64,000 nt of DNA, taken from positions 464,713-528,712 of the forward strand of contig CACVBU010000136.1 of the NCBI GenBank assembly GCA_902728285.1. Reading direction: 5' to 3'. Origin of the DNA: Clytia hemisphaerica. Taxonomy: Eukaryota; Cnidaria; Hydrozoa; Leptothecata; Clytiidae. The notes beneath the pieces are model-generated. The model did no database searches. It saw nothing but the letters and a program-made list of their open reading frames with translations, and was not told where the DNA came from. Below, piece after piece: positions 37,800-49,900 of this stretch. The number at the start of each line of letters is the position of its first letter. The stretch's first letter is position 1. The translations under genes were made by a program, and so were the position numbers.

Positions 37800-37805
37800 A
37801 ATAAA
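37800..37805 (+). promoter_or_regulatory. SIL1 polyadenylation signal candidate
   Basis: AATAAA about 275 bases after the SIL1 stop codon, on the same strand. Confidence 0.5.
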
Positions 37806-39764
37806 GCAGAATATTCGCGTTCATATTTTTAACATAGTAGCATATTCAATTTTATATTGCGTAGCTGGGATCAAAATACTTCAACCTTTGAAATGCGGGA
37901 CATCAGTTTTGTAAGATGACGCGGTACAGTGGGCTGGTGAAGATAAAGTTGACTGCAGCTCAACTTTTTTGGAATGAGCGCATTGTATGACGTCATTGAT
38001 AGACAAATTGATCTCCCGTATCTTCTGTTTAAGATGAATCGATTGGAGGTTGATTAATGGCTTGAGACCAACTTTTGGATTTAATGGTAGTGTCGTCTTT
38101 ACTTTAGTAGATTAGATTATTTTTAAAAAATCTTTAAAAAAATGTAGTATTTAGTTTTTTGAATTTTTATTAGAATAATTAATTGTACATAATTTTCTGT
38201 CCTATTAATTTGGAAGGTCAACATATTTATATGGCAATTACGTCACATTTTTTGTTGTATTAATTGTTAGGAAGTTGACTGCAGTTCAACTTTCTTGAAA
38301 TTTGCATCAAACTGGATGTGTAAATTGCCTATTGAAATTGATTGACCTCTCTTTCACAATGAAAATTATTTTGTCAGGATTTAATTTAGTATATCAGCAC
38401 GTTTTGTAAAAATATTCTTCGTGGACTTAATCTTTTCAATTTTTTTTTCTGGTAGTTTTATCATTAGTTTATATTCTGTTTTTCAAACTCTTTTTTAGCA
38501 TTTTGGCTTACATTCAAAAGGATCAACTGTAAGCAGAGATAGCAGGTAGTCTACTGAATTTCTGCCAATAACATTCTTTTTAAACATTTGTTAGATTTTT
38601 ACTAACTTTTTTTGAATTTATTTATTAGACTTAGTGGGGAATAATTACATTACAACTTTAAAATCTTTTTTACGAATTTAACTTTATTGTAATATTCGAA
38701 AGTATCTTCTTGAAATTATGAGAAAATCGAACTAGTTTTTCGAACAAAGATAATTTTCTTTTCTCCTGTGCCGCGCGCGTATTTTCTGCCTTGCCAGCAC
38801 GAGAGACGCGTCTCCTTTAGAAAATAATATCTTAAAAGAATTCAATGAGAATTTCTTGGAACAAACATTAAAAAAACGGTTGCTAAGGGACTTAGGAGTC
38901 ACCCTGTCAACTTTAAAATCTCTTTTCTAGCCTTCCGAGTTGATATTTTCACTTGGGATTGTCAGAGTACGTTCTTATTGGTTGGTAAAATGTTCTGGCA
39001 CTGAAAGTACGTTTTTCGAAATCTCGACCTAATGTTTTGAATTCCCAGGTATACATTGTGCACCCCAAAAAGCGGACAATTTTTTATATAAAGTAATATC
39101 CTCCGCTTAAAATAATTGAAATTCTCTGTTCAATCAATAGATAGTCGATTCCCAAAACTATTGAATAGCTTTGGAGATTGAAATACCGTATTACTTCGAA
39201 TAAACGCCCCGGCCGTAATTATTAAATAATTTATAACCAAGGTCGCTTTGATAAAGCGAAAAGGAGCCTCGAGATGTAGAAAAGAAACTGGTCAAAATCA
39301 GTCTGAATACTAAAAGAATACAATCACCAATATAACTAAGTTTTTTCCATATTATGCTTCCTTACAGCAGCCTGTTTTACATGAGGATTTTACTTTGTAT
39401 GAAATTTGTCTGCATTCTTTGGGACACACTGTACTGTGTGGCCCCCAATATGTTGGTAACATTTAAAGAATACGAGCATAGATTTGATAGATAAAATGCT
39501 AACAGTACCTTTTGGTCGTCAAAATGTAGGTCTGTGGCGCTCAAAATTTAGGTTTACTTTAAACCACAAAAACCAAACTGTCTACAATCGGCGCTGAAAT
39601 ATTTGGCACAAAAGGGGAATTCCCTGAAGACTTTAAAACCGCTCAGCTCAAAAATGTTCCAATTTAAGGCTGAGAATATAGCCTGGAAGTCATTTAATCC
39701 CTCCAAAATCGAAAAATCCAATGAAGCAAAGTGGAAGTACTGAAACTGCAATTCTACAATCAAG

Positions 39765-40110
39765 GTCATAATATTTGAGAAAAAAGGGAAATCCACCGGG
39801 AAGTTTTTAAACCACAATCGATTTGTAAGTGCTCTAAAGTAACCTACTTTAAGAGGAGAGTTTTAACTCCGAGTTTTAACATGAGACTTAAGACTTAGGA
39901 GGACCTTAGGATTTGAGGATCCAAAAGTTCAAAAATAGTCCAATAAGACTCAGAATATAGCCTGGAAGTCTGCCAACCCCTCCCAAATTGAAATATTCGA
40001 TTAAATTAAAAAGATAGCCAAAAATCGACTTTCTCGCCAGAACTTTAAATCTTGAAAAACGTTAAAATAACCAAAATTCTCAATATATTATGACCTTAAT
40101 TGTAGCATTT
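39765..40110. repeat. Dispersed repeat, copy 3
   Basis: Closest to 21470-21815; both contain TAGCCTGGAAG, CTCCCAAATT and CTCGCC(A/G)GAACTTTAAATC. A further truncated, related piece lies at 39640-39720. Confidence 0.65.
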
Positions 40111-40646
40111 TATATTCTGAAAAACGTTAAAATACCCAAAATTGCCAATATATTTTAGCACTGATTGTAGTCCAGGTACGCTAGAGTGAAAGATCACATG
40201 TACTCGTTCTCCAATAAATTTCCCACCTGAATGAAGTAAAAATTTATAAATGTTCATATCATAAAGGATTTCAGGATTTTTGATAATCATGATTTAAGGG
40301 AGAGTCATAAAGTATCTACAAGAGAGGGGCGGAGGATTTCCGAAAATCGGAAAAAAAATTCGCACCCACCTAGACATGTCCAAAAATTTTTCGAACCCCC
40401 ACTCAACCAAAGCAACCCCCCCCTCGTGCAATCCATGCCTTGTTCATAACTTAAATGAATGTTGGTGAAATGTGAAATTGGATTTCAGACATCGCTTTCT
40501 GGACTTTACAATCTCATTTATATCATTTTTGTGTGGCACACTGAGGCACAACCGGTTTGCGCCGACAGAGAGCATTTTAAATTTTTAACCCTCTCATTTA
40601 GCTAAAACCTGAAAATTTACATTCTTAAAAAGTCTATTACAAAAAT

Positions 40647-42282
40647 TTAAGGTGGTAGTCTACCGAGAAATGGAAAATCATCGAAAAAATTGTCGAATTT
40701 TGGTTTTTGGGTGTTTTGAGATCCTTAGGTCTTTCTGAACATCTCCTGGAAATTTCAGAGAGATATCTTTATTTTTCAGGTCGCAGTGAGCATTTTTGTC
40801 CTGCTGGGTGCTTGAAAAATCGCCCTAGCAACGGAAAAAATCCCGTTGCTAAGGACTTATTTTTTCAATCTCGGCCGAAACATAGCAATGTGATACGCCA
40901 AAAGAAAGCTCTTTTTACGCCCTTTTCGAGCGTCAAAATATTATTTTCCGTGGCATTACGTCATCCTTAAAATTAAAGATGGTAGCTTCAGTAGTGTAAC
41001 ACATCAAAACAAGCTGAAAAGCAAGCTGTTAGCATGATTCTGCAGATTTCTTGGCAGGTTTTAGATCAAAACTTAATTTCTTTGATGGAAATGATTTGTT
41101 TAAATGAAGAATAGACTCTACAGAAGCCATAAAGTTGCTGTACATTGGTTATGTTGCTGGATTTCTACGAAAAACATTTAAGTTGCCGCCATTTTGTTTT
41201 GAGGAGCATATAGGCGGTGAGAGGCGGTGTGTGCTTTTTGGTGGCTCACATAATGTTTTGTAGTGGATTTAAATGCAACTGAGATATTTCCAAGCACAAC
41301 ATGATGTAACAGAGATGGAAATGTGCATTATAATGAACTGGACCTAACTTCTGGAGACGCACATTCTCATCTGACACCCGCCACTCATAACAGCCTTCCT
41401 TCGGTCAAGAAGCCAGCTCATTGCTCATTGTCATCTAGTCTATGTGAATAAAAATATGCACACAAAAAGTTTTCATGCCTACAGAGAGTTATGCTGGACT
41501 TTCAATGAACATTTTGACACACTTATGTGGCTGTTTTCACCCAAATTTGATGTTATCGCAAGATTACCGCAAACTTTGCTATGTATACATGACTTTAGCG
41601 CAACATGTTTTTGTTGATTTTTGGATATTTTATCAATTTTTTGTGAAATGTTTTACTTTAACTTTTGAAACCTGACTGGTTGGATGAGTATTCAGTGAAG
41701 AAATTTTTTGAAAAGAGCTTTCCAACTTAAAATAATACCCATTTTTGCAGACTTTTGCCTTTTTCTTTGATTTTCTCAAAACGCGTTTCCGGGGGTTTGC
41801 ATTCACCTTGTCAGAAATATCTTAGGATTGAGAGTAGCTACAGACTTGAAATTTTCAGGGAAGTTTCCTTACATGATTGTGTATTGAATGAATGGATTAA
41901 AAAGTTTTAAAATTGGTTTCCTGATTTTTAATCTCAAAAAAGCGTTTTTTTCAGTTTCTTACCCCCTGGAAAAAAATTTCAATTTTTTTTTTCACTCATT
42001 CCAGACCTTTTCTAAATATTAGTCATTTAAAAAAAAAACTAACTTCATAGGTCAAGCCGACTATTCAGAAAACCTGACACAAGCAAAATAAAGTATTTTA
42101 CCCCCTGACTGATTTTACCCCCGTCTTTGGTTATTTTTAGAATTTTTTTTTATTTTTAGAAATGTTAATAGTTGATATACATTTCCTGAAAATTTCATTA
42201 CGAAATGTAAAGAAGTTCTTGAGTTATTGCAAAAAATGTGATTTTTTGACTTTTGAAATCTGGCGGTAGACTACCACCTTAA
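40647..42282. mobile_element. 1.6-kb TTAA-flanked element, non-autonomous
   Basis: TTAA then GGTGGTAGTCTACCG at the left; CGGTAGACTACCACC then TTAA at the right. TTAA duplication is the signature of piggyBac-type transposition. The ORFs inside are short (longest 87 codons) and unlike a transposase. Confidence 0.75.
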
Positions 42283-43740
42283 AAATGACTAAAGTGCAGA
42301 GATATTGCACCTTCTAGGTGACCCCTAGGTGCTTCCAGTTAGTGCAGAAGTTATTGAAAATAAGACTAGAATTTCAAGCTATATTTCTTAAAAATTAAGA
42401 TTTTTGCAGCATGCAAAGACAAAATAATAGATTATGATCGGTGTAGTTTTAAAGTTGATCGGCCGTCAGGGCAAAAATTAAAAAAAAAGACTCATAAATG
42501 GTTAGAAAAAATTCATTTTGAATCAACCTGGTGGGATGTCAAAAAAATTTCGCACCCCCCCCTAAGGGTAGCAAAATTTTTTCGTACCCCCTAGAATCCT
42601 CCAGCCCCCTCTAGTAGATACTTTATGACCGCTTCCTATGTCCAAACTGAAAAAGACTGTTTTGTTTAGATGAAATTTTTTGTTTTCATTGATTTTTTGA
42701 AACCATTTTATCAAGTAATACTTTTTGGGCGTGGCTTAAGATGTAGAAATTCCAGAATTATCGAATATTATTCGGATCTCATTATTTTAATTTATTTAAA
42801 GAGAAAAAAAAACAAGATTAGTTATTCCATCCCTTACACTATTTATTTTCATGACATGTACCATTGCAATGTCTTCTAACATTACATCATGGAGCAAACA
42901 GCTGATTGGTTGTAAGTGACGTTTGACTGATTTTACATCGTCATTGCAGTGATGCATATCATGAATTGATTTTATCTCACTAAGTACACGTTTTTTTTAT
43001 CAGAATATAATTTTTTTGGCTGAGGGCGAGCATTGTTCTAAACAAAAGGCCTGTTGTTCTAACTCCAAAATCACACCCTGATATTCTAAAAGAAGCTATT
43101 CTTACAAAAGAAAAAGTTTGTATGAACATGTTAATTACTCTTGGAATCTTTTGATTTGAAATCGGAATTTTTGCATAAAGGTTTTTCTTCATTTAAAAAA
43201 TTAAATGACGTCCACACATATCAACAATTATCGTTCGTCATTCATTAAGACATTAATTAGTACCGACATTCCAATTTGAGCTCATTAAGATGAAAGTTCA
43301 AGGAGTTGTTATATAAGTTTTTGCTTTAACCTGGCTCGAACCTGGTAAAACATCCGAAACAAAAAATTTGTAAACCTTTATATTTGCAAAAGAAATCAAG
43401 AGAAACTGATTTCCCCAAGGTTGACACTGCTACTGCCATGGATACTATTTTTGACGTTTTCAGTACCATTTTTAGCTGACTTGTGGGCTAACCAGAAAAT
43501 TTCGCGATTTTTCGACGAAAAAAATCTTATCGAAATTTTAAAGCATTCCCTTAGTAGATAATATAATGCCTGGAAAAAGTAATAAAAAAGACTTTAAATT
43601 CATGAGGAACGGAAAATCTATTAACAGAAATAATAAAAAAGTATCAAATAATAAATGCCTAATATATCTATGCTAGTTTAGTATTTTTAGTTTGTCTCCA
43701 AATAAAAAAGAATCTTTGAAAGGACGAATAAATTTTCGAT

Positions 43741-43746
43741 TTTAAT
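43741..43746 (-). promoter_or_regulatory. Possible CHORDC1 polyadenylation signal (ATTAAA variant)
   Basis: ATTAAA on the minus strand about 155 bases past the CHORDC1 stop; the canonical AATAAA was not seen nearer. Confidence 0.3.
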
Positions 43747-43901
43747 TTCCTTAGTCCACCGGATTAAAAAGTGTCAGAGTGTTCTTTCATCAAATCATCT
43801 AGGTACTATGATCCAAAGGCCAGTAAAGAAATATTAGCTCAGATAATAGTGTCCTTTACATAATATTAAAAAAAATGCAAAAAAAACTATTAAATGTCAT
43901 T

Positions 43902-46900
43902 TTAACTGGATGGTGCAACAAATTCGAGTTTTGGCCAACTGAATTGATCACGTTTTATTAATTTGATTTCGCATTTCGTGCCAAGATACTCAACGTTGCT
44001 TTTCTCCGGTACAATTACCTGGTAGATGAAAATTTCAATCAAAAGCTTGATAAATACAATACAAAATTCATATAAATATTTCGTGTCAGTACGATCATTC
44101 ACATTTCATTTTATTAGCAACAAGGTTGCTAAGCCTCGAGGGCTAAGGCTAGCCATTGGCCCCATTACAGTGGGTTCGACTGACAATTCCTGCATTAATA
44201 ACACGCATGCGTAATTTGTCGTTCTTTTAGACCACATGTAGTTATATAAATATGGTATAATATCAGTGGTGATCTTTGTAAATTTTTCATAAGATGAGCT
44301 AAAACGCTAAGTAACCCTAGAGTTGACCCGAAAATTAGAGTTGCTTATTACAAAAAAATGAGATAAAGACCTAAAGGCCGCTACCCACTCAGCATTTTAT
44401 GGTCGGCGAACAAGGCGCACGGCTTAATTATTGCATAAATTGCATAAATTGAGCCTTTAAAGGCTGTCGCTTTGAGCGCAACAAGAGAAGAGTTGAAACT
44501 TTTCAACTTTTTTTCGCTAGGCTGTGCGGCTTCCCTATTGTTCTTTTTTAAATAGCCAATCAGAAGAGACATTTAACTCTCTTGTACCGTGTGCAAAAAG
44601 ATATCAACAATAGAAAAAAGAAAAAATGTGCATGATATCTCCCCTTAATAAACTAATCTCCCTTTTATTTTGAGTCAGTGGAATAGGAAAAGCGTTCAGC
44701 GACCAAAGCGCCCGAGATGTGCGCCTTGTTCGCCGACCATAAAATGCTGAGTGGGTAGCGACCTTAACTAACCAGAAACAAATAATGGTAGAAAAATATC
44801 AAACAAGTTTCATTGTTACCCCGTTAAGATTGACTTCTAGATCGAACACATTGACTCCACCATTGAATGCCACGGATGCTTTCATCTAAATATAAGTATA
44901 GTAAAGAAGTTAAACTCAAAAAGAGTCTCTTTTGACCAGTCTTTTGTCTGAAAAATAGAGACAATACAAAATCAAATATTTTCAGATATGCTTAAATTTT
45001 CGATCCGTTTTAAATGATTTGATATAGAAACTTCTCAAAGTGGATGTTTTGAATTGAAAACAGGTATGATATCTACCGAGGTTTGGTTCGCTTCTACGCA
45101 ACACTTTTCAGGCTCGCAACATTTTGCGTATATGGAAATGATGACATTTTTCGACGTTTGATGCCAATCGTAACGACAAACCGACTTTTTCTCTGCGATC
45201 TAAAACAAGAATATATATCCTTTTCTGAAAGTGATCTTAAGAAAGGTAAAAAGCTGTGCAATAAAAACCTATCAGAGTCAATTTCAAGCAGAAGCAAAAT
45301 ACGATTTGCAATAAATTCGGAAGTTAAAACATTATTAATATATTACAGTGTTGGGTCAAATTTACATTTGCTCTCATTTTTTGTGTTTTGCTAATAATTT
45401 ACAACCTTTACCACCTTTTTTTCCCCAAAATACCGTTTCAAAATATCTTATTTTGCCGATCTGAGTGACTTCAGAAAGCGAAAAACAAATTTAGTGGCCC
45501 CCAGAATATAGGTCAACATTTTTAACGATTTCTAAAAAACGGTTTCAGATAGCTATCCTAAATTTTTTTTCGGATTGAGTTAAGAAGGCTTTAAACTAAA
45601 AATAGTCGACTTGAAATAAGTAACCTGCCGTTTATCGTTAAAATTCAGACTTAAGGGTGTCAAATTGTGTCAAAATACAGGATTGAAGATTTTCAACAAG
45701 GTGAAAAGGGCTATGTACTCGGGAAGAGCACTTTGCTAATTCAGTTATTAATATTTACGACTTCTAAAAAAAACTGAATTACAAGATCATTTGTGTTTGC
45801 AAACTTTGTCATTGAAAGGGTCAAACTTGAAAGAAAAATCGGGTTTACAACCTTTAAAAACTACCCAAAAATGCGACATTTAGATTGACGTCAAAATCAG
45901 AAAATCAGTATTTTTTACGTCAAAAAGCCCATAAAAAGTAAAAACATAAGTCTCAATTTGGTCAAGTTTACCGACTATGCCTTCACTACTCATTTATAAG
46001 TCTCAATTTTTCAACTTCACGAAAATCTCAAGGTACCCTTGGCTTTGATAAATTCGGAAAGAAATTTTGTCGATTTATTATAAACCAAGCGATTAGCAGT
46101 ACAGAAACAGTGGGAAATTCGAAGGAAAAAAGCTCTGTAAAAATTTCAAAATTATCAATTAATCCTCGTCCAATCATGTCGAATTTGGACTTTTTTACAA
46201 GGAAACGCTTGCATTAATGAATCTGGCTAACCGAGTCTTTTAAACTTGTTTGTGACTAGTAATCAGCGATTAAAGTCAAACCAGCATTCTAGGGGCCATT
46301 TAACGCTTGCAGTTTTGGGCGCTGAATATCAATGGGCATCCCAGTACTCCACTAATTTGTTCGGAAATAGATTTCGATTTAGTGTAGATACATACTAACC
46401 TCACTTGGTTTCATCCAAACGCACGTTCCTACTGAGCATCCACTTTGCTTCAAAAACTCGTTAAAGTCAGATGTCCGTTTATTGCAACATGTCCAAAATT
46501 TATAACTGAAAGAGTAACGTAAAGACAAGGAAATTTTATTTTATATTTCTAACGGTAATGTAATTCTCCTACGCTCAAACCACCCCCAAAGCGTTTTCAT
46601 TTGACCGTCATGTTTCAAGATTTTTTGAGCGAAAAGTGTAAGGGAATTCATAGATATAATTATCCCCATACATACCCTTCATGGAAAACAGGATATCCAG
46701 GGTGATAAGTACATTCTCCGTGTGTTCGGTCCTCTCCTAAAAATTTCTAAAATGAAAAATAAATAATAATCATTATCTAAAGAAAGTGAGAAAAATCTCA
46801 TTCGGAATAAATATAAGTAACATAATTCACAAGTACACAGTTGTGCACTTTCGTTTTTTGTACACATTTAAAAAAATGTTTGTAAGGAGGTCCTCAGCTA

Positions 46901-49900
46901 AAAAGAGGCACCCTTCAGCTTGCTACGACGCAAATTATTTTCTCCACCACGCATCATGAAAGTTATCAGCACGCAAAAATAGCAAGAAATAGTCCAAATC
47001 ACAAATCACGCTTCTAATTGTTGCCCCATCATCACGCCATCAATCTTGATTTATAATTACGCCATCACGCAAACCGCTAGGGGCCTCTTAACACATATAT
47101 TAAAAAGGAGATTTGCTTACCATTTCACACCCGCTATGTTTACAAGGTGCTCCAACTTTTATACTGTCATCGTTATCGTCTGAAAACAAACACGCATCGA
47201 AATAATCTCTCAGTATGACCAACACTAATTCTATCGTCAAATTCATAAATGCTTTAGGAAAGCTTTAGGGTTAGGGGTATCCAGTAAGAAAAAAAGTGCT
47301 ACCAGAGGGAATAAGCGCAACCTCATCAATTTAGTAGCAATGGGCCATTCCATTAGATTTCAATACAGGGGGAGGGTGGACGAACCTTTTCAAGTGAAAA
47401 TACAATTTTTGAAACCCCCTGTATGGATGGATGGATATAAAATGGAATGGCCCAATGGGCTCTTCCAGAAAAAATCCGTCCATGTTAAAAAAATACCAAA
47501 AAATTGCAATGTCCAGGGGGTAAATTCCAATGTCCAGGGGGTAAATTCCAATGTCCAGGGGTAATTTTTTGTGTCCATGGGGCTGATTTGATGTTTGTCC
47601 AGGGGTATAACCCGTGTCCAGGGGGTTAAAAATCAAAATGTCCAGGGGGTAATTCATGAAGAAAATAATATATCCTCCACCCCCCATGAACGGATTTTTT
47701 CTGGAAGAGCCCAATCCAGTTTAATGGTTTTATTGTGGTCGTTGTGCTTATTCTTGAACTTTATGATGGTATGAATTTAGTACGAAATTAATGAACCCTG
47801 TAATTTGTCTAGATATCCAAAAATCGGAAAGATTTAAAATAGCCAAAGATTTCTTAACATTATCAACTTCATTGCTAGAACCCTGTCATATGGACAATGG
47901 AGCATCGAAGAAATATACATTATTATACCTTGTTCACCACTATTTTGTTTCAGTTTTTCTTTTAGTTTCTGGAGAGCTGTTTTCAGGGATTGTGAAATGT
48001 TGAAATTCAATTTTATCGATGGGGTACCGTCACTGAAAAATAAAAAAATAAAAAATATAAAAGACTTTCAACCACTGCAACAAAATTAAACCTTTTGAGC
48101 TGTTGTTAATAAGTGAATAAGTAACAAAAGTATTTTATCTTAAGTAAGGCTACCCCCTGAAAGCTGAAAGAAAAAGAACTGGAAAAGCTACCTAGGTCTT
48201 TCTAGAACAGTGTCGGGGTCCTTTTGTTTCATTAGTTTCGGTAAACCGTCCGTTATGACCTAAAAATCAAATAGAACATCAACAACCTTGCTATCTGCAG
48301 ACATTTTTCGAAATTCGTGTAATAAACATAATAATAGACCACGGTGGCAGTAATAAACTTTTGCATTTCGCGATAAAATAACTTTCCCAAATTCAGCTTT
48401 TCAAAAAAAATTTGCAGCGATTCATTAACTATTCTTTGTTTTTATCCAAGATTTTCAATAATTTTTGCGAAATAGAGGGCTGAAACCAGACTTTCTTCAC
48501 TTCCATCAACCTAAAATGTGTGTCAAAATGACTGTTTAAATTGCTTGAAAGAAAATTTCATGACAAAAAGCAAATTTAGTCTCAAAAATCCCCAAATCAA
48601 CTTAAAAATTGGAAAAAATGACGAAGAATACGTCAGTTTGTTATGAATAATACCTCAGATATGTCAGGTGTTGGTTCCACCTTCTTTTCTGGTAGTTTTG
48701 GTTTCTCCGGATTGTGGAAGCCTTTGGAACAGCCCTTTAAAGTAAAGAAATATACTTCATACAAGATGCCAAGATATTTTGAAGAATATAGGCATTGGCT
48801 TATTTGTGGAGAATCAATTTTTACCATCTTCTGGGACGCTCTCAGAGCAAAAAGTTGTATTGATTGTACTGTAGCCATCATTGTCAAGAACCAAGTCATT
48901 CTTTCTTACTTTCAACGCTGGGAATTTCTTGTTTTTTTTTGTTTTATAAATGGTAGTCGAGAAGTGGAATGATTTAGAAACCGAATTAGTAATGTAATAG
49001 TTTCTTAGTTTAGATAAACAACCTTCACCATTGACAATTAAGTGAGTTTGGCTTTGTTGATTTTGATCATTAAGAGGTACGCAACCTTCATCTGAAAATG
49101 TTCACACTTACAGGGATGTTTAGGAATTCCGTGAAATCGGTTGATCGTTTCTTGCAGCATGACCATCCCTGTAATGGAAAAACAACAATAAAATCAGAAT
49201 TATAGGATTAACGAGAATAGTCCCGGAGCTAGGGAGGTCAACTATGACTGTCGGAGAGGCACGTGTAAACATATGTCATCTTATAGCTATCCGAATTTAG
49301 TTGTTGACTGTCGGAATTTTTTTACTTCTTCTCGAAAAGGTGATTATTTATTCTATTGCTGAAAGTTTGCTTTAAAGTTCATGAAAGTTGAGAGGCACCT
49401 GTGCAAATGCTTACTGATTATTGAAGCCGAATAAATGGTATATCATATCAATAATTATTTTGCAGTGGGTTGAGCAAATCTTTTCTACCAGCTGATAACA
49501 CAAAATGAATATTATAATAATGACATCAAACTATTGGTCCCATTATCAGTTTCTGCAACAACGCATATCGTAAGTGGAATAAATTTCGCCAAGATTAATT
49601 TCGCAATTTTCCCATTTTCGCAGAAATTTGTCATGACGAAAAATTTAAAATCCGAATTTTGGCCAAGACTCTAAGGAAATTGAAAGAAATCGGGTGAAAA
49701 AGAGGTCGATCCACAAAATTTTGTCCACGCAAAATTTATTCACTCAAGGGTAACAATTTTCTTACAAAATTAAGATGAATTTTCTCAGCTTTTAATTCGC
49801 GTGTTTGGGGTAAAAAAAATATCATGGTTTTAATAAGGAAGGTTTAGGAGGATAAAGAAAGTAGGTCAAATTAAAGACCTTGTATCCAGGGGACTGGGTT

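Noticed and set aside
42985-43200. Another TACACGT-family MITE
   Set aside because: Only the left end (TACACG plus T-run) is present; no matching right end was found.
46160-46215. RHDW-like reading on the minus strand (CGACATGATTGG) as the start of the CHORDC1 CS domain
   Set aside because: It hits a stop four codons later and has no donor. The true CRYDWHQT segment is in the exon 45077-45199 with correct phases.
47331-47714. 127-codon ORF with PLDIGIYPLDIGIYPLD repeats
   Set aside because: The peptide repeats are translations of the TGTCCAGGGGG array in a transposable element.
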